Assembly: GCF_000379825.1 (NCBI RefSeq)
Contig: NZ_KB903814.1
Span: 62,001 to 126,000 of the forward strand
From: Longispora albida DSM 44784
GTDB taxonomy: Bacteria > Actinomycetota > Actinomycetes > Mycobacteriales > Micromonosporaceae
DNA: 64,000 bases
Direction of reading: 5' to 3'
Shown here: positions 27,799 to 39,141 of the stretch, in pieces
How the letters are laid out: every line of letters starts with the position of its first letter
Position numbering within the stretch: the stretch's first letter is position 1
The notes under the pieces: model-generated
The model's input: the letters and a program-made list of their open reading frames with translations, nothing else
What the model was told of the DNA's origin: nothing
The model's database searches: none
Made by a program: the position numbers and the translations under genes

Positions 27799-29673
27799 AT
27801 GCCCAGTTCCACCCGACAGCCCCGGCAGTACTCGTCAGGCCCTCCGATGCGCTTGCTGTCCACACTGGCCGCAGCCGCGCTGTGCGCCGGAGCACTCAGC
27901 ACCGTGACGGCAAGCCCCGCGTCGGCGGCGCCCGTGACGCTCAGGTCCGCCGCAGCGGCCAAAGGCATCTACTTCGGCGGAGAGATCTCCCAGCCCCTGC
28001 TGTCGAACTCCACGGCGACGTCCCTGGCCGCCGCCCAGTTCGGCATGATCACGCCAGAGAACGAGATGAAGTGGGACGCCACCGAACCCTCACCGGGAAA
28101 CTTCACGTTCGCCGCCGGCGACGCGATCGTCCAGTTCGGACGCTCGAACGGCATGCGGGTGCGCGGGCACACGATGGTCTGGGCCAACCAGGTGCCGTCC
28201 TGGGTGGGCGCGCTGCCGCCTGACCAGGTCCGGGCAGCGATGGAGCGTCACATCTCCGGCCTCGGCAACCACTACCGTGGCCAGGTCTACGCATGGGACG
28301 TCGTCAACGAGCCCTTCGACGACAGCAACAACTGGCGGGACAGCCCGTTCCTGCGGGCGATGGGCCCCGGCTACATCGCCACGGCACTGCACGCGGCCCG
28401 CGCCGCCGACCCGGGAGCCAAGCTCTACATCAACGACTACAACATCGAGGGCGTCAACGCGAAGAGCGACGCCATGTACAACCTCGTGAAGTCGCTCAAG
28501 AGCCAGGGCGTGCCGCTCGACGGCGTCGGCTTCGAAGGTCACCTGATCACCGGGCAGGTACCTGCGGACCTCCAGGCCAACATGGCCCGGTTCGCCGCGC
28601 TCGGCGTGGACGTGGCGATCACGGAGCTCGACGTCCGCATGCCGGTACCCGCGAGCGAGGCCAACCTCGCCCAGCAGGCCACCGACGACGCGAACATCGT
28701 CCGGGCCTGCCTCGCCGTCCCGCGCTGCGTGGGGATCTCGCAGTGGGCGGTCGGCGACGCGGACTCCTGGGTACCGGGCTGGTTCCCAGGAGAGGGCGCC
28801 GCAACGCTGTTCGACATGAACTACCAGCCGAAGCCGTCGTACCACGCGGTGATCGCCGCGCTCGGCGGCGGGCCGCAGCCCCAGCCGGGCGGTTCCACCT
28901 CGCTCGGGGCCGCGACGTGGCTGATCAGCTCGGGCTCGCACCGGTGCCTGGACGCGCCGGCCGGCGGCGGGAACGGTTCCCGGATGCAGATCTGGGACTG
29001 CTGGGGCACGGCGAACCAGTCGTTCGTCCTGGCCGGCGACGGCTCGGTCCGGCTGCAGGGCGCGCAGGCCGGCACGTGCCTCGACGCCCCGCTCGGCGGT
29101 GGGGCCGGCTCGGCGGTGCAGATCTGGGGCTGCTCGGGTAACAGCAATCAGAAGTGGGCACTGAGGACGGACGGCTCCCTGGTGAGCGAGCCGACCGGCC
29201 TGTGCGCCGGGGTCGCTGGCGCGGCAACGAACAACGGCAGCGCGATCATCCTGTGGCAGTGCCTGCCCGTACCCGACCAGCGGTGGGGGTTCAACGGGCA
29301 CCAGATCGCTGGTACCGGGTCCGGCCGGTGCCTCGACGAGCCGCTCGGCGCGGGCAACGGCACGCAGCTGCAGATCTGGGAGTGCCACAGCGGGCAGAAC
29401 CAGGTGTTCACGCTGGGCGGTGACGGGGCGGTCCACGACCGGTACGGCAGGTGCCTCGACGTGCCGGCCGGCGCGGGCAACGGGGCCAGGCTCCAGGTCT
29501 GGGACTGCTCGGGCGGGCAGAACCAGAAGTGGGTACTGACGGCCTCCGGCGCGATCACCAACCCGGCTTCGGGCCTGTCGCTGGACGTGGCCAACGGCAG
29601 CACCGCGAACGGCAGCCGGGTCCAGCTGTGGACGTACGGCGGCGGCTCGAGCCAGAAGTGGAGCATGCGCTAG
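27799..29673 (+). CDS. Secreted GH10 xylanase with two CBM13 domains
   Basis: 624-aa endo-1,4-beta-xylanase. Signal peptide within residues 17-43 (MRLLSTLAAAALCAGA), GH10 barrel about 50-350 with acid/base E171 (WDVVNEPF) and nucleophile E276 (ITELDVRM), then two ricin-type beta-trefoils full of RCLD and QIWDC repeats. ATG 27799 is chosen for its GGAG ribosome site; 27787 and 27847 are alternatives. It cleaves xylan to products imported by the bxl transporter encoded downstream. Confidence 0.92.
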   Translation: MPSSTRQPRQYSSGPPMRLLSTLAAAALCAGALSTVTASPASAAPVTLRSAAAAKGIYFGGEISQPLLSNSTATSLAAAQFGMITPENEMKWDATEPSPGNFTFAAGDAIVQFGRSNGMRVRGHTMVWANQVPSWVGALPPDQVRAAMERHISGLGNHYRGQVYAWDVVNEPFDDSNNWRDSPFLRAMGPGYIATALHAARAADPGAKLYINDYNIEGVNAKSDAMYNLVKSLKSQGVPLDGVGFEGHLITGQVPADLQANMARFAALGVDVAITELDVRMPVPASEANLAQQATDDANIVRACLAVPRCVGISQWAVGDADSWVPGWFPGEGAATLFDMNYQPKPSYHAVIAALGGGPQPQPGGSTSLGAATWLISSGSHRCLDAPAGGGNGSRMQIWDCWGTANQSFVLAGDGSVRLQGAQAGTCLDAPLGGGAGSAVQIWGCSGNSNQKWALRTDGSLVSEPTGLCAGVAGAATNNGSAIILWQCLPVPDQRWGFNGHQIAGTGSGRCLDEPLGAGNGTQLQIWECHSGQNQVFTLGGDGAVHDRYGRCLDVPAGAGNGARLQVWDCSGGQNQKWVLTASGAITNPASGLSLDVANGSTANGSRVQLWTYGGGSSQKWSMR

Positions 29674-29712
29674 GTACTCCCACCGGGTGCCCGCCGTCCC
29701 GCGGGCACCCGG

Positions 29713-30768
29713 TCACCCCCGCGGAGCCGGGCCGGTGCTCTCCCGGACGACCAGGCGGGTGGCCAGTTCCATCCGGAGGGTCCCCTCGGGGAGCACGGAA
29801 CCCGCGCCCTGGAGGACGATCCGGGTGGCCATCGTGGCCATCTCCCGGAGCGGCTGGCGCACCGTGGTCAGCGGCGGGGACGCCCACTCGGCGTTCGGCA
29901 CGTCGTCGAATCCGACGATGCTCACGTCCTTGCCCACCCGCAGCCCGGCCTGCCGGACCGCCTCGTACGCGCCGAGGGCCATCAGGTCACTGCTGGCGAA
30001 CACCGCGGTGGGCGGCTCGGCGAGTGCCAGCAGGTCCCGCATGCCGGAGAAGCCTGTCGTGTAGTAGAAGTTGCCGGGCCGGATCAGCTCCGGCAGGACC
30101 GGGAGGCCGGCGGATTCCAGTGCCGAGCGGTAGCCGTCGAGGCGGGCCCGCGCGCACAGCGTCTCTTCCAGGCCCTGGAGGATGCCGATCCGGCGGTGCC
30201 CGAGTTCGATGAGGTGCTGGGTGGCCGCCATGCCGCCCTGCCAGTTCGTCGCGCCGACGGACGGGATGGCCGGGTCGGGGCTGCCGACCGGGTCGACGAC
30301 GGACATCGTGACGCCCAGCGACTTCACACGCTGGCGCTGGGCCGGGGTGAGGTCGGTGACGGCGAGGACAACCCCGTCGGAGCCGCGCTTCGCGAGGCTG
30401 TCCAGCCAGCGGGTCAGGCCGTCGGTGTCGCCGTGCGTCGCAGTCAGCACGACGCCGGAGCCGTGCTCGGCCGCCTCGCGCTGCACGCCCTGCATCACCT
30501 CTCCGGCCCAGAGCGTGTCGACTTCCCGGATCAGGAGGTCGACCAGGCCGACGGCCTGGGTGGGGCGGGGACGGCGGCGCAGGTAGTTGTGCCGGCGCAG
30601 CAGCTCCTCCACGCGGGCCCGCGTCTCGGGGGCGACCTGGCTGTGCCCGTTGAGGACCTTGGAGACGGTCGGCTTGGACACCCCGGCCTCCTCCGCGATC
30701 TCCGCGATGGTGACGCGGTGCGGCTCCGGCGTCCGCTCGGCAGCCCCGGGACTCTGTCGGCCTGGCAT
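29713..30768 (-). CDS. LacI-family regulator of xylan/xylose genes (BxlR-like)
   Basis: 351 aa with HTH VTIAEIAEEAGVSKPTVSKV at the N-terminus and a periplasmic-binding-like sensor domain. AAGGGG precedes ATG 30768. Divergent from the xylobiose ABC/xylose operon, with GAAAGTTTC-like sites in the shared 217-bp gap, so it is the likely local repressor. Confidence 0.85.
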   Translation of the reverse strand: MPGRQSPGAAERTPEPHRVTIAEIAEEAGVSKPTVSKVLNGHSQVAPETRARVEELLRRHNYLRRRPRPTQAVGLVDLLIREVDTLWAGEVMQGVQREAAEHGSGVVLTATHGDTDGLTRWLDSLAKRGSDGVVLAVTDLTPAQRQRVKSLGVTMSVVDPVGSPDPAIPSVGATNWQGGMAATQHLIELGHRRIGILQGLEETLCARARLDGYRSALESAGLPVLPELIRPGNFYYTTGFSGMRDLLALAEPPTAVFASSDLMALGAYEAVRQAGLRVGKDVSIVGFDDVPNAEWASPPLTTVRQPLREMATMATRIVLQGAGSVLPEGTLRMELATRLVVRESTGPAPRG

Positions 30769-30955
30769 GTGCACCCCTTCGCTTCCGCTGACCCGTCAGC
30801 CCGGAGATTAGCAAACCCTCTCACAAGTTTCGGTCGTGTTTCGGCACCAAGGCCAGCCCAAGACACCCTCGTTACCGTGCCGTTACCGAAGTAGACATTG
30901 ACACTCTTCTTGCCAGCGCTCTACGTTCGCTTCGAAACATGTGACCGCAACTCTA

Positions 30956-30966
30956 CGAAAGTTTCT
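30956..30966 (+). promoter_or_regulatory. Putative BxlR-type operator CGAAAGTTTCT
   Basis: Ten of eleven bases fit the CGAAA-N-TTTCG inverted repeat. It lies 19 bp before the SBP start. Two further GTTTCGG half-sites 11 bp apart (30827 and 30838) lie nearer the regulator gene. Confidence 0.5.
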
Positions 30967-30985
30967 GTGATCGAAGGACGATCCC

Positions 30986-32281
30986 ATGACGAGAACTCGC
31001 AGCACACTCCGTACCGCTGTGGCCGTGGCGGCCTCGGCGCTGGCACTGGCACTGGCCGCGTGCGGCTCCCCCGCGGACGCCGGGCCGTCGATGCAGGTGT
31101 GGGTGCTCCAGGACAAGGCGCTCAACCCCGTCCAGCAGAAGGTCACCGACACCTACAACGCGGGGAAGCCCTCCGTGCGGGCCGCCGTCCAGCCGTTCGC
31201 GAACGACCCGTACAAGCAGAAGCTCCAGACCGCGATTGGCTCTCCCAACGCGCCGGACGTGTTCCTCAACTGGGGCGGCGGCAACCTGAACACGTACGTG
31301 AAGGCCGGCAACGTCACCGACCTCACCGCGGCGCTCGACGCGAACCCTGCGTTCAAGAACTCGTTCCTGCCCAGCGTGCTCGACGGCGGGAAGATCAATG
31401 GCAGGTACTACGGCGTGCCGATGGCCGGCGTGCAGCCCGTCATCCTGTTCTTCAACAAGGACGTCCTCGCCAAGGCCGGCGTCACGGCTCCCCCGGCCAC
31501 GTGGGCAGCCATGCTGGCCGCGATCGACCGGCTCAAGGCGGCGGGCGTCATCCCGATCGCGCTGGCCGGCTCGCAGGCGTGGACGGAGCTGATGTGGCTG
31601 GAGTACCTGCTCGAACGGGTCGGCGGGCCGCAGGTGTTCGCGGACATCGAGGCCGGCAAGCCTGGTGCCTGGTCGCATCCGGCCGTCCTCACGGCGCTCA
31701 CGATGATCCGCGACCTGGTCGACCGGGGCGCGTTCGGCACGAGCTTCGGGTCGGTGGGCCAGGACTCGGGCGGCGCTGACGCGCTGCTCGCCAAGGGCAA
31801 GGCCGGGATGCTGCTGATGGGCTCGTGGGAGTACGCGGGGCAGCTGTCCACCGCGCCGGAGTTCGTCCAGAACGGCAGGCTCGGCTGGGCACCGTTCCCG
31901 GCTGTCGAGGGCGGCAAGGGCGACGCGAAGGCCGTGGTCGGCAACCCGTCCAACTTCTTCTCCGTGTCGGCCAAGTCGGCGCACGGGCCGCACGCGATCT
32001 CCTACATCGAGAAGACGGTCACCTCGCCCGACTACGTCAGCGGCCTGATCAAGATCGGGCAGGTACCGGCGGTGGCCGGCCTGTCCGCCCAGCTCGCCAG
32101 CGGCCCGAACGCCAGCTACACGACGTTCGTCTACGACATGGTGAAGGACGCGCCGTCGTTCACCCAGTCCTGGGACCAGGCTCTCGACCCGGCGACGGCC
32201 CAGAAGATGCTGACGAACCTCCAGCAGGTGTTCAACAAGCAGATCAGCCCGCAGCAGTTCGTCACCGCGATGGGGACGTAG
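30986..32281 (+). CDS. bxlE: Xylobiose-binding lipoprotein
   Basis: 431-aa family-1 solute-binding protein with a lipoprotein signal (LALALAACGS, Cys26 lipidated). The stop TAG overlaps the next start by one base (TAGTG). Ligand assigned from the GH43/xylA/xylB genes in the same operon. Confidence 0.87.
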   Translation: MTRTRSTLRTAVAVAASALALALAACGSPADAGPSMQVWVLQDKALNPVQQKVTDTYNAGKPSVRAAVQPFANDPYKQKLQTAIGSPNAPDVFLNWGGGNLNTYVKAGNVTDLTAALDANPAFKNSFLPSVLDGGKINGRYYGVPMAGVQPVILFFNKDVLAKAGVTAPPATWAAMLAAIDRLKAAGVIPIALAGSQAWTELMWLEYLLERVGGPQVFADIEAGKPGAWSHPAVLTALTMIRDLVDRGAFGTSFGSVGQDSGGADALLAKGKAGMLLMGSWEYAGQLSTAPEFVQNGRLGWAPFPAVEGGKGDAKAVVGNPSNFFSVSAKSAHGPHAISYIEKTVTSPDYVSGLIKIGQVPAVAGLSAQLASGPNASYTTFVYDMVKDAPSFTQSWDQALDPATAQKMLTNLQQVFNKQISPQQFVTAMGT

Positions 32282-33171
32282 TGGCCCGCGAACCCCGGTC
32301 CGGGCGGCCCGGCCTGGTCTGGGCCGTCCCGGCACTCGTGTACTTCGCCGCCCTGGCACTGTTCCCCATGATCCTGGTCGTCGGCCTGAGCTTCTGCTCG
32401 TGGAACGGCCTCGGCGATCCACAGTGGATCGGGCTGGGCAACTGGCGGAAGCTGGCCAGCGACCCGCAGCTCGGGTCCTCGCTGTGGCTGTCGCTGGAGA
32501 CAGGCGTGGTGACCTGGCTCGTGCAGACCGCGATCTGCCTGCCGCTGGGCGTGTGGTCGGCCGGGCGGCAGCGGTCCCGCGCTGTGGTCTCGACGATGTT
32601 CTTCGTGCCGCTGCTCATGTCCAGCGCTGCCATCGCCCTCGTGTTCAGCGCGCTGCTCGACCCGAACTTCGGCCTGGCCGGCCTGCTCGGGCCGTGGCTC
32701 GGCGTGGACGACGGGAACTTCATCGGCAGCCCCGGCCTGGCGATCTGGGCCGTGATGTTCGTGATCACCTGGCAGTTCGTGCCCTTCCACACCCTGCTGT
32801 ACCAGGCGGCCACCCGCCAGATCCCCGTCGTGCTCTACGAGGCGGCCACTCTCGACGGAGCCGGCCGCTGGCGGCAGTTCTTCTCGATCACCGTCCCGCA
32901 GCTGCGCAACAGCATCGTCACGTCCTCGGTACTCATGCTCGTCGGCTCGCTGACCTACTTCGACATCGTGCTGCTGCTCACCAGCGGCGGGCCGGGTACC
33001 GCGACGCGCACGCTGCCACTGCACATGTACCTCACCGGGTTCAGCAGCTTCGACATGGGACTCGGCAGCGCGCTCGCCACACTGCTGCTGATCGCCGGCA
33101 CGGCCCTCTCGCTGCTGGTCGTCCGGGTGACCGGCTTCCGGCGGATGGCCAGCGTACGGGAGGGCCTGTGA
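32281..33171 (+). CDS. bxlF: Xylobiose ABC transporter permease (MalF type)
   Basis: 296 aa starting at GTG 32281. Six membrane helices and the EAA loop EAATLDGAGRWRQFFSITVP. Overlaps bxlE by 1 bp and bxlG by 4 bp. Confidence 0.88.
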   Translation: MAREPRSGRPGLVWAVPALVYFAALALFPMILVVGLSFCSWNGLGDPQWIGLGNWRKLASDPQLGSSLWLSLETGVVTWLVQTAICLPLGVWSAGRQRSRAVVSTMFFVPLLMSSAAIALVFSALLDPNFGLAGLLGPWLGVDDGNFIGSPGLAIWAVMFVITWQFVPFHTLLYQAATRQIPVVLYEAATLDGAGRWRQFFSITVPQLRNSIVTSSVLMLVGSLTYFDIVLLLTSGGPGTATRTLPLHMYLTGFSSFDMGLGSALATLLLIAGTALSLLVVRVTGFRRMASVREGL

Positions 33172-33983
33172 GACGGCTGAACCTCCCGGGCGGGACGGCC
33201 GCAGCACTGTGGCTGGTCGTCGTCGCCGTCCCGCTGTACTACGTCATCGGCTCCAGCCTCCGCACGCAGGCCGACTACCTCGACGCGGGCCCACTGGCAC
33301 CGCCGTCGGACCCCGTGCTCTCCAACTACGGCACGGTCTTCGCCTCGGGCTTCGGCCACTACCTGCTCAACAACGTCCTCGTCACCGTGGCCGTAGTGGC
33401 GATGACGCTGGGCTTGGCGATGCCGGCGGCGTACGCGATCGTCCGGTCCCGCAGCCGGCTGGTGTCCGCCGGGTTCTCCGTGATGCTGATGGGGCTGGCC
33501 ATCCCGGCCCAGGCGGCGATCATCCCGGTGTACCTGATCATCACGCGGCTGCACCTGTACGACACCCTCGCGGCGATCGTGCTGCCCTCCGTGGCCTTCG
33601 GCCTGCCGATGGCGATCCTCGTGCTGTCGTCGACCCTCCGCGACATCCCCGCCGAGCTGTACGAGGCGATGACAGTGGACGGCGCCGGCCCGCCCAGGGT
33701 GTTCACGAGCCTGGTCCTGCCACTGACCAGGCCCGGGCTGATCACCGCAGGCATATACACCGCGCTCGGCGCGTGGAACGGCTTCCTGTTCCCGCTCGTC
33801 CTCACCCAGTCCGACTCGCAGCGCACCCTGACCCTCGGCCTGTGGAACTTCCAGGGCCAGCACGGCATCGACGTGCCGGCCACGATGGCCGCCGTCGTCC
33901 TGTCACTCCTGCCGCTGCTCGGCGCGTACCTGGCCGGCCGGCGTCACCTGCTGTCCGGCCTGACCGCCGGGTTCGGCAAATGA
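33168..33983 (+). CDS. bxlG: Xylobiose ABC transporter permease (MalG type)
   Basis: 271 aa from GTG 33168 (GTGA overlap). Membrane helices and the EAA loop EAMTVDGAGPPRVFTSLVLP. No ATPase gene nearby; a multi-sugar ATPase elsewhere is expected. Confidence 0.88.
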   Translation: MRRLNLPGGTAAALWLVVVAVPLYYVIGSSLRTQADYLDAGPLAPPSDPVLSNYGTVFASGFGHYLLNNVLVTVAVVAMTLGLAMPAAYAIVRSRSRLVSAGFSVMLMGLAIPAQAAIIPVYLIITRLHLYDTLAAIVLPSVAFGLPMAILVLSSTLRDIPAELYEAMTVDGAGPPRVFTSLVLPLTRPGLITAGIYTALGAWNGFLFPLVLTQSDSQRTLTLGLWNFQGQHGIDVPATMAAVVLSLLPLLGAYLAGRRHLLSGLTAGFGK

Positions 33984-34005
33984 CTCCCCGACCCGAGAGG
34001 CAACC

Positions 34006-35613
34006 ATGCTGATCAGCAACCCGGTACTGCCCGGCTTCCATCCCGACCCGGCCATCCTCCGCGCCGGAGAGGACTACTACCTGGCCACGTCCACCTTCGA
34101 GTGGTATCCGGGCGTGCGCCTCCACCACTCCCGCGACCTCGTCCACTGGCGTCCCCTCGGCGGGATCCTCGGCGAACGGCGGCTGCTCGACCTGTCCGGA
34201 GTTCCCGACTCCGGCGGTGTCTGGGCGCCGTGCCTGTCCCACGCGCACGGCCTGTTCCATCTCGTGTTCACGCGCGTCGACAACCACACGGGTGGCTGGT
34301 GGGACGCGCAAAACTATCTGACGACGGCCTCGGACCCGGAAGGACCGTGGAGCGATCCGGTGCCGCTGCACGCGCGGGGCTTCGACGCCTCGCTCTTCCA
34401 CGACGAGGACGCGTGCTGGCTGTTGTCGCTCACCGCTGACTGGCGGCCTGGCCACAACCCCTTCGGCGGTATCCAGGCACAGCGGTTCGACTGCGAGAAG
34501 CAGGTGCTGACCGGGGACGTGCACCACATCTACTCCGGTACCAGCGCCGGGATCACCGAAGGCCCCCACATCTACCGGCACGGCGGCTGGTACTACCTCG
34601 TGACGGCCGAGGGCGGCACCTCCTGGCAGCACCAGGTCACCATCGCCCGCTCCCGTACCGTGCTCGGCCCCTACGAGACCGACCCGGCAGGCCCGGCACT
34701 GACCTCCCGCGACCATCCCGGCCTCGCCCTCCAGAAAGCCGGGCACGGCAGCCTCGTCGAGACCAGCACCGGGCAGTGGTACCTCGCCCACCTGGCCGGC
34801 CGGCCGATCACCGAACGCGGCCGGTGCGTCCTCGGCCGGGAAACCGCGCTCCAGCCGGTCACATGGGGCGGCGACGGCTGGCCCCGGATCGGCGACGGCA
34901 CACCGGCCGTCGAGGTACCAGCACCCAGCCTGCCCGCGCATCCCTGGCCAGCGACCCCTGTCACCGACACGTTCGCGGATTCGCGGCTCGGGCCGGACTG
35001 GAGCACGCTGCGCAGGCCAGAAAGTCCAGAGTGGATCGACCTGGGCACGAGCGGGCGGCTGCGCGTGCACGGCGGCCAGTCCCCGCGCGGCAACCGTTCC
35101 CCGAGCCTGGTGGCCCGGCGGGCGACGAGCCTGCACTGCGCCCTGGAAACCACCATGCTCTTCACACCGGCCACACCACACCAGTTCGCCGGGGTGGCCG
35201 CGTACTACGACACGCGCAACTGGCACTTCGCCCACGTGCACCCGCATGAAGGCGGCCGGGCGCTGAGCGTGCTCACGTGCGACGACGGGACCCTGACTGC
35301 CCACAGTGGAACGGCGGTCGCCCTGCCGGACGGCGAGCCCGTCCAGTTGCGGGTCGCCATCGACGGTGACCGGGTGCGGTTCGCCTACGGGCTCATCCCC
35401 AGCCGCCAGTGGCACGAACTCGACGCGGACTGCGACGCGACGATCCTCTCCGACGAGTACGCCGGAGAAAAGAACCCGCCAGACGGCCGTGAGGGCAGTC
35501 CTGCCTTCACCGGCACCTTCCTCGGCCTCTGGGTCTGCGACCTCGGCGCCGACGGCGGCTATGCCGACTTCACCCAGGCCACCTACACCACCCAGCAGAG
35601 GAGCACACGATGA
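34006..35613 (+). CDS. GH43 beta-xylosidase
   Basis: 535 aa, cytosolic (no signal peptide). Five-bladed propeller start [20 protein letters not shown] with the base Asp in the HPDP motif, and a C-terminal GH43-type beta-sandwich (after about residue 320). Cleaves imported xylobiose to xylose. Starts 22 bp after bxlG and overlaps xylA by 4 bp. Confidence 0.9.
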   Translation: MLISNPVLPGFHPDPAILRAGEDYYLATSTFEWYPGVRLHHSRDLVHWRPLGGILGERRLLDLSGVPDSGGVWAPCLSHAHGLFHLVFTRVDNHTGGWWDAQNYLTTASDPEGPWSDPVPLHARGFDASLFHDEDACWLLSLTADWRPGHNPFGGIQAQRFDCEKQVLTGDVHHIYSGTSAGITEGPHIYRHGGWYYLVTAEGGTSWQHQVTIARSRTVLGPYETDPAGPALTSRDHPGLALQKAGHGSLVETSTGQWYLAHLAGRPITERGRCVLGRETALQPVTWGGDGWPRIGDGTPAVEVPAPSLPAHPWPATPVTDTFADSRLGPDWSTLRRPESPEWIDLGTSGRLRVHGGQSPRGNRSPSLVARRATSLHCALETTMLFTPATPHQFAGVAAYYDTRNWHFAHVHPHEGGRALSVLTCDDGTLTAHSGTAVALPDGEPVQLRVAIDGDRVRFAYGLIPSRQWHELDADCDATILSDEYAGEKNPPDGREGSPAFTGTFLGLWVCDLGADGGYADFTQATYTTQQRSTR

Positions 35614-36773
35614 ACCCTGTCCCCGCCGACCGGTTCACCTTCGGCCTGTGGACCGTGGGCTGGCGGGCCGCCGACCCGTTCGGCGACCCTGCCCGGCCAG
35701 CCATCGATCCCGTGGAGACTGTCCACCGGCTCGCGGAGCTGGGCGCGTACGGCGTCACGTTCCACGACGACGACCTCGTGCCGTCCGGGGCTGGCGAGCC
35801 AGAGCGCGCCGACCGGATCAAGCGGTTCAGGGCGGCGCTGGACGCGACCGGCCTGACCGTGCCGATGGCCACCACGAACCTGTTCACCCATCCCGTTTTC
35901 AAGGACGGCGCGTTCACCGCCAGCGACCGGTCCGTCCGCCGCTTCGCGCTGCGCAAGGTCATGCGGAACCTGGACCTGGCCGCAGAGCTCGGCGCGGAGA
36001 CCTACGTGTTCTGGGGCGGCAGGGAAGGCTCGGAGTCCGACGCGGCGAAAGACGTGCGCGCCGCCCTCGACAGGTACCGGGAAGGGCTGGACGTCCTCGC
36101 CAGCTACGTGACTGACCGGGGCTATCGGATCCGGTTCGCGATCGAGCCCAAGCCCAACGAGCCCCGGGGCGACATCCTCCTGCCGACGATCGGGCACGCC
36201 CTGGCCTTCATCACGACGCTCGATCACGCCGGCATGGTCGGGCTGAATCCCGAGGTCGGGCATGAGCAGATGGCCGGGCTGAACGTCGTGCACGGCGTCG
36301 CGCAGGCGCTGTGGCACGGCAAGCTCTTCCACATCGACCTCAACGGGCAGCGCGGGGCGAAGTTCGACCAGGACCTCGTGTTCGGCCACGGTGACCTGCT
36401 CAGCGCGTTCTTCCTCGTCGACCTGCTGGAACACTCCGGCTACGACGGCCCCCGCCACTTCGACTACAAGCCGGCCCGTACCGAGGACGTGACGGGCGTG
36501 TGGCAGTCCGCCGCCGCCAACATGCGCACGTACTTGCTCCTCAAGGAGCGAGCGGCAGCCTTCCGCGCCGACCCCCGGGTACAGGAGGCGCTGGACGTGG
36601 CTCTCAGCGCCGAGCTGGCAACGCCGACCCTCGGCGAGGGCGAGACCTACGCGAGCCTGTTCTCCGACCGCTCGGCGTACGAGGACTTCGACCCGGAGGC
36701 CGCAGCCACGCGCGGTTGCGGGCACGTCCGGCTGAACCAGCTCGCGATCGAGCACCTGATGGGTGAGCGATGA
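35610..36773 (+). CDS. xylA: Xylose isomerase
   Basis: 387 aa, full length for the actinobacterial class I enzyme. The metal and substrate regions [24 protein letters not shown] and [15 protein letters not shown] are intact. Converts D-xylose to D-xylulose. Overlaps both neighbours by 4 bp. Confidence 0.96.
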   Translation: MNPVPADRFTFGLWTVGWRAADPFGDPARPAIDPVETVHRLAELGAYGVTFHDDDLVPSGAGEPERADRIKRFRAALDATGLTVPMATTNLFTHPVFKDGAFTASDRSVRRFALRKVMRNLDLAAELGAETYVFWGGREGSESDAAKDVRAALDRYREGLDVLASYVTDRGYRIRFAIEPKPNEPRGDILLPTIGHALAFITTLDHAGMVGLNPEVGHEQMAGLNVVHGVAQALWHGKLFHIDLNGQRGAKFDQDLVFGHGDLLSAFFLVDLLEHSGYDGPRHFDYKPARTEDVTGVWQSAAANMRTYLLLKERAAAFRADPRVQEALDVALSAELATPTLGEGETYASLFSDRSAYEDFDPEAAATRGCGHVRLNQLAIEHLMGER

Positions 36774-38161
36774 CGCTGGTGGCTGGCGTCGACTCGTCCA
36801 CCCAGGCCTGCAAGGTCGTGGTCCGGGACGCTGCGACCGGAGCCCTGGTCCGCCAGGGCTCCGCCCCGCACCCGGACGGCACCGAGACGCACCCGGAAGG
36901 ATGGTGGCTGGCGCTCGGCACCGCGATCAGGGCAGCCGGCGGGCTCGGCGACGTGGCGGCGCTGGCCGTCGCCGGTCAGCAGCACGGCATGGTCTGCCTC
37001 GACGACACGGGCGACGTCGTCCGCCCCGCTCTGCTGTGGAACGACACCCGGTCAGCCACGGCAGCCGCTGACCTGGTGTCGGAACTCGGCGCGGCGGCCT
37101 GGGCGGACGCCGTCGGCACTGTCCCGGTCGCCTCGTTCACCGTGACGAAGCTGCGCTGGCTGGCTGAGCACGAACCGCACAACGCGGACCGGGTCGCCGC
37201 CGTGTGCCTGCCCCACGACTGGCTGACGTGGCGACTGCGGAACAGCCGTGACATCACGGCGCTCACCACAGACCGCAGCGACGCGTCGGGCACCGGTTAC
37301 TGGTCACCGGCCACCGGGCGCTATCGGCTCGACCTGCTCGAACGGGCCTTCGGCCGGACGGTTGCCGTGCCGGCCGTCCTCGGCCCCGCTCAGCGCGTGG
37401 CTGGAGTGTCCCGGGTGCTCGGGCCCGGCGCGGGTGACAACGCCGCCGCGGCCCTCGGGCTGGGGGCCGGGCCCGGCGACGTCATCGTGTCGATCGGGAC
37501 CTCCGGGACGGTGTTCGCCGTGGCCGAGAAACCGAGCGCAGACCCGTCAGGGACCGTCGCCGGGTTCGCCAGCGCCACCGGCCGCTTCCTGCCGCTGGCC
37601 TGCACGCTCAACGCGGCCCGTGTCCTCAGCGCGGCCTCGGCGATGCTCGGCGTGGGCCTCAGCGAACTGTCCCGCCTGGCCCTGACAGCCCCGCCCGGCG
37701 CCGAAGGCCTGACCCTCATCCCGTACCTGGAAGGCGAACGCACCCCCAACCTGCCACACGCGACCGGCTCGATCCACGGCCTGACGCTCGCCAACGCCAC
37801 CCCCGGCAACCTCGCGCGCGCCGCGATCGAAGGCATGCTGTGCGGCCTCGCCGAAGGGCTGGACGCGATCACCGCACTCGGCGTACCCGCGCACCGAATC
37901 CTGCTGGTCGGCGGCGGTGCCCGTTCCGAGGCTGTCCGGGCCATCGCGCCCGCGATCCTCGGCCGGCCGGTGCACGTGCCGCCACCCGGGGAGTACACGG
38001 CCACCGGAGCAGCGATCCAAGCAGCCTGGGTACTCAGCGGAACCAGCGAACCACCACAGTGGACCATTGGCCCGATGGAGGTCCGCGAATCCGAGCCAGC
38101 GCCGTGGATCCAGGAAAGGCATCGTGCTGTGGCAGCACCGCTGTTACGCTCCGCCGCGTGA
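36770..38161 (+). CDS. xylB: Xylulokinase
   Basis: 463-aa FGGY-family kinase with N-terminal [13 protein letters not shown] phosphate loop, AGQQHGMV and C-terminal GGGARSEAV. Phosphorylates D-xylulose for the pentose phosphate pathway. Overlaps xylA (ATGA) and the metallo-beta-lactamase gene (GTGA). Confidence 0.95.
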   Translation: MTLVAGVDSSTQACKVVVRDAATGALVRQGSAPHPDGTETHPEGWWLALGTAIRAAGGLGDVAALAVAGQQHGMVCLDDTGDVVRPALLWNDTRSATAAADLVSELGAAAWADAVGTVPVASFTVTKLRWLAEHEPHNADRVAAVCLPHDWLTWRLRNSRDITALTTDRSDASGTGYWSPATGRYRLDLLERAFGRTVAVPAVLGPAQRVAGVSRVLGPGAGDNAAAALGLGAGPGDVIVSIGTSGTVFAVAEKPSADPSGTVAGFASATGRFLPLACTLNAARVLSAASAMLGVGLSELSRLALTAPPGAEGLTLIPYLEGERTPNLPHATGSIHGLTLANATPGNLARAAIEGMLCGLAEGLDAITALGVPAHRILLVGGGARSEAVRAIAPAILGRPVHVPPPGEYTATGAAIQAAWVLSGTSEPPQWTIGPMEVRESEPAPWIQERHRAVAAPLLRSAA

Positions 38162-38922
38162 CGCACACTCGCACCATCGGCACGGCCACCGTCGTCGCGC
38201 TGGCCGACGGCCACGGCTCCCTCGACGCACCGCGAGCCGAGGCCTTCCCCTCCGCGACAGCTGCGGACTGGGCCCGGGCCGACGCGCTCGACCCGCACAC
38301 CCTGACGGCGGACGGCCAGTGGTCCCTCTGGTTCCGCGCCTACGCCATCCGGCTCGGTGAGGACGAGGTCGTCATCGTCGACGCCGGGATCGGCCCGGCC
38401 GACTCGCCCGCCAGCTCGTGGGCACCCGTGCCCGGCACGCTGCCCGACGAGCTGGCCGCTGCCGGCATCAAGCCGGAACAGGTACGGCGGGTGGTGCTCA
38501 CCCATCTGCACCCCGACCACATCGGCTGGTCGGGACTCTTCCCGGACGCCAGCCTGCTCGTGCAGCGGGCGGAGTGGGAGTGGATCCCTGAGGAGCTGCG
38601 CGAGCTGATCCCCGCCGACCGGCTCGAACTGCTGGACGGTGAGACCACACTCGCTCCCGGTGTCACCGTGCTGCCGACGCCCGGGCACACGCCGGGACAC
38701 CAGTCCGTGCTGGTCAGCGACGGCGAGAGCCTCGTGGCGATCACGGGAGACCTGTTCGTGCACGCCATCCAGGTCGTCGCGCCGGAGGCCGGCTTCGCGC
38801 ACGAGATGGACCAGGACGCGGCCCGCCAGTCCCGCCTCGCCCTGCTGGACCTGGTCACCCGGCACGGCGGCGAACTCGCCACCCCGCACCTGACCGCGCC
38901 CTTCGTCCAGCCTTCCCGGTAA
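38158..38922 (+). CDS. Metallo-beta-lactamase-fold hydrolase
   Basis: 254 aa from GTG 38158. Zinc motif HLHPDHIGW, a downstream His in TPGHTPGH, and Asp in ITGDLFVH give a full binuclear site. Last gene of the xylose operon by overlap, but its substrate is unknown; a lactonase activity is one possibility. Confidence 0.85.
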   Translation: MTHTRTIGTATVVALADGHGSLDAPRAEAFPSATAADWARADALDPHTLTADGQWSLWFRAYAIRLGEDEVVIVDAGIGPADSPASSWAPVPGTLPDELAAAGIKPEQVRRVVLTHLHPDHIGWSGLFPDASLLVQRAEWEWIPEELRELIPADRLELLDGETTLAPGVTVLPTPGHTPGHQSVLVSDGESLVAITGDLFVHAIQVVAPEAGFAHEMDQDAARQSRLALLDLVTRHGGELATPHLTAPFVQPSR

Positions 38923-38997
38923 CACCACACCGCACAGACCGTGGACCGGGACAGCAGGAGGCGGACTGACTCGAACTGCCGGCCGCGACCTCGCCTG

Positions 38998-39130
38998 TCA
39001 CCGGACTGTTAGCACCAAAAAGTCTGCCTTGAAGGTGCCGAGTTCGCCGTCGAAGCGCCGCTGTGCCGCGATCTGCGCCTGAGCGTCTGCCGGCAGCGGG
39101 AACTGGATTGCCTCCGGTCCGGCTCACGAG
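38998..39130 (-). pseudogene. C-terminal remnant of a protein, possibly a methyltransferase
   Basis: One minus-strand frame reads EAIQFPLPADAQAQIAAQRR then FDGELGTFKADFLVLTVR and a stop at 38998. This looks like the end of a globular enzyme, reminiscent of SAM-dependent methyltransferase tails, with no upstream part because the coding gene at 39142 begins there. Identification is weak. The rest of the 38923-39141 gap shows nothing. Confidence 0.3.
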
Positions 39131-39141
39131 AGAATGCTCCG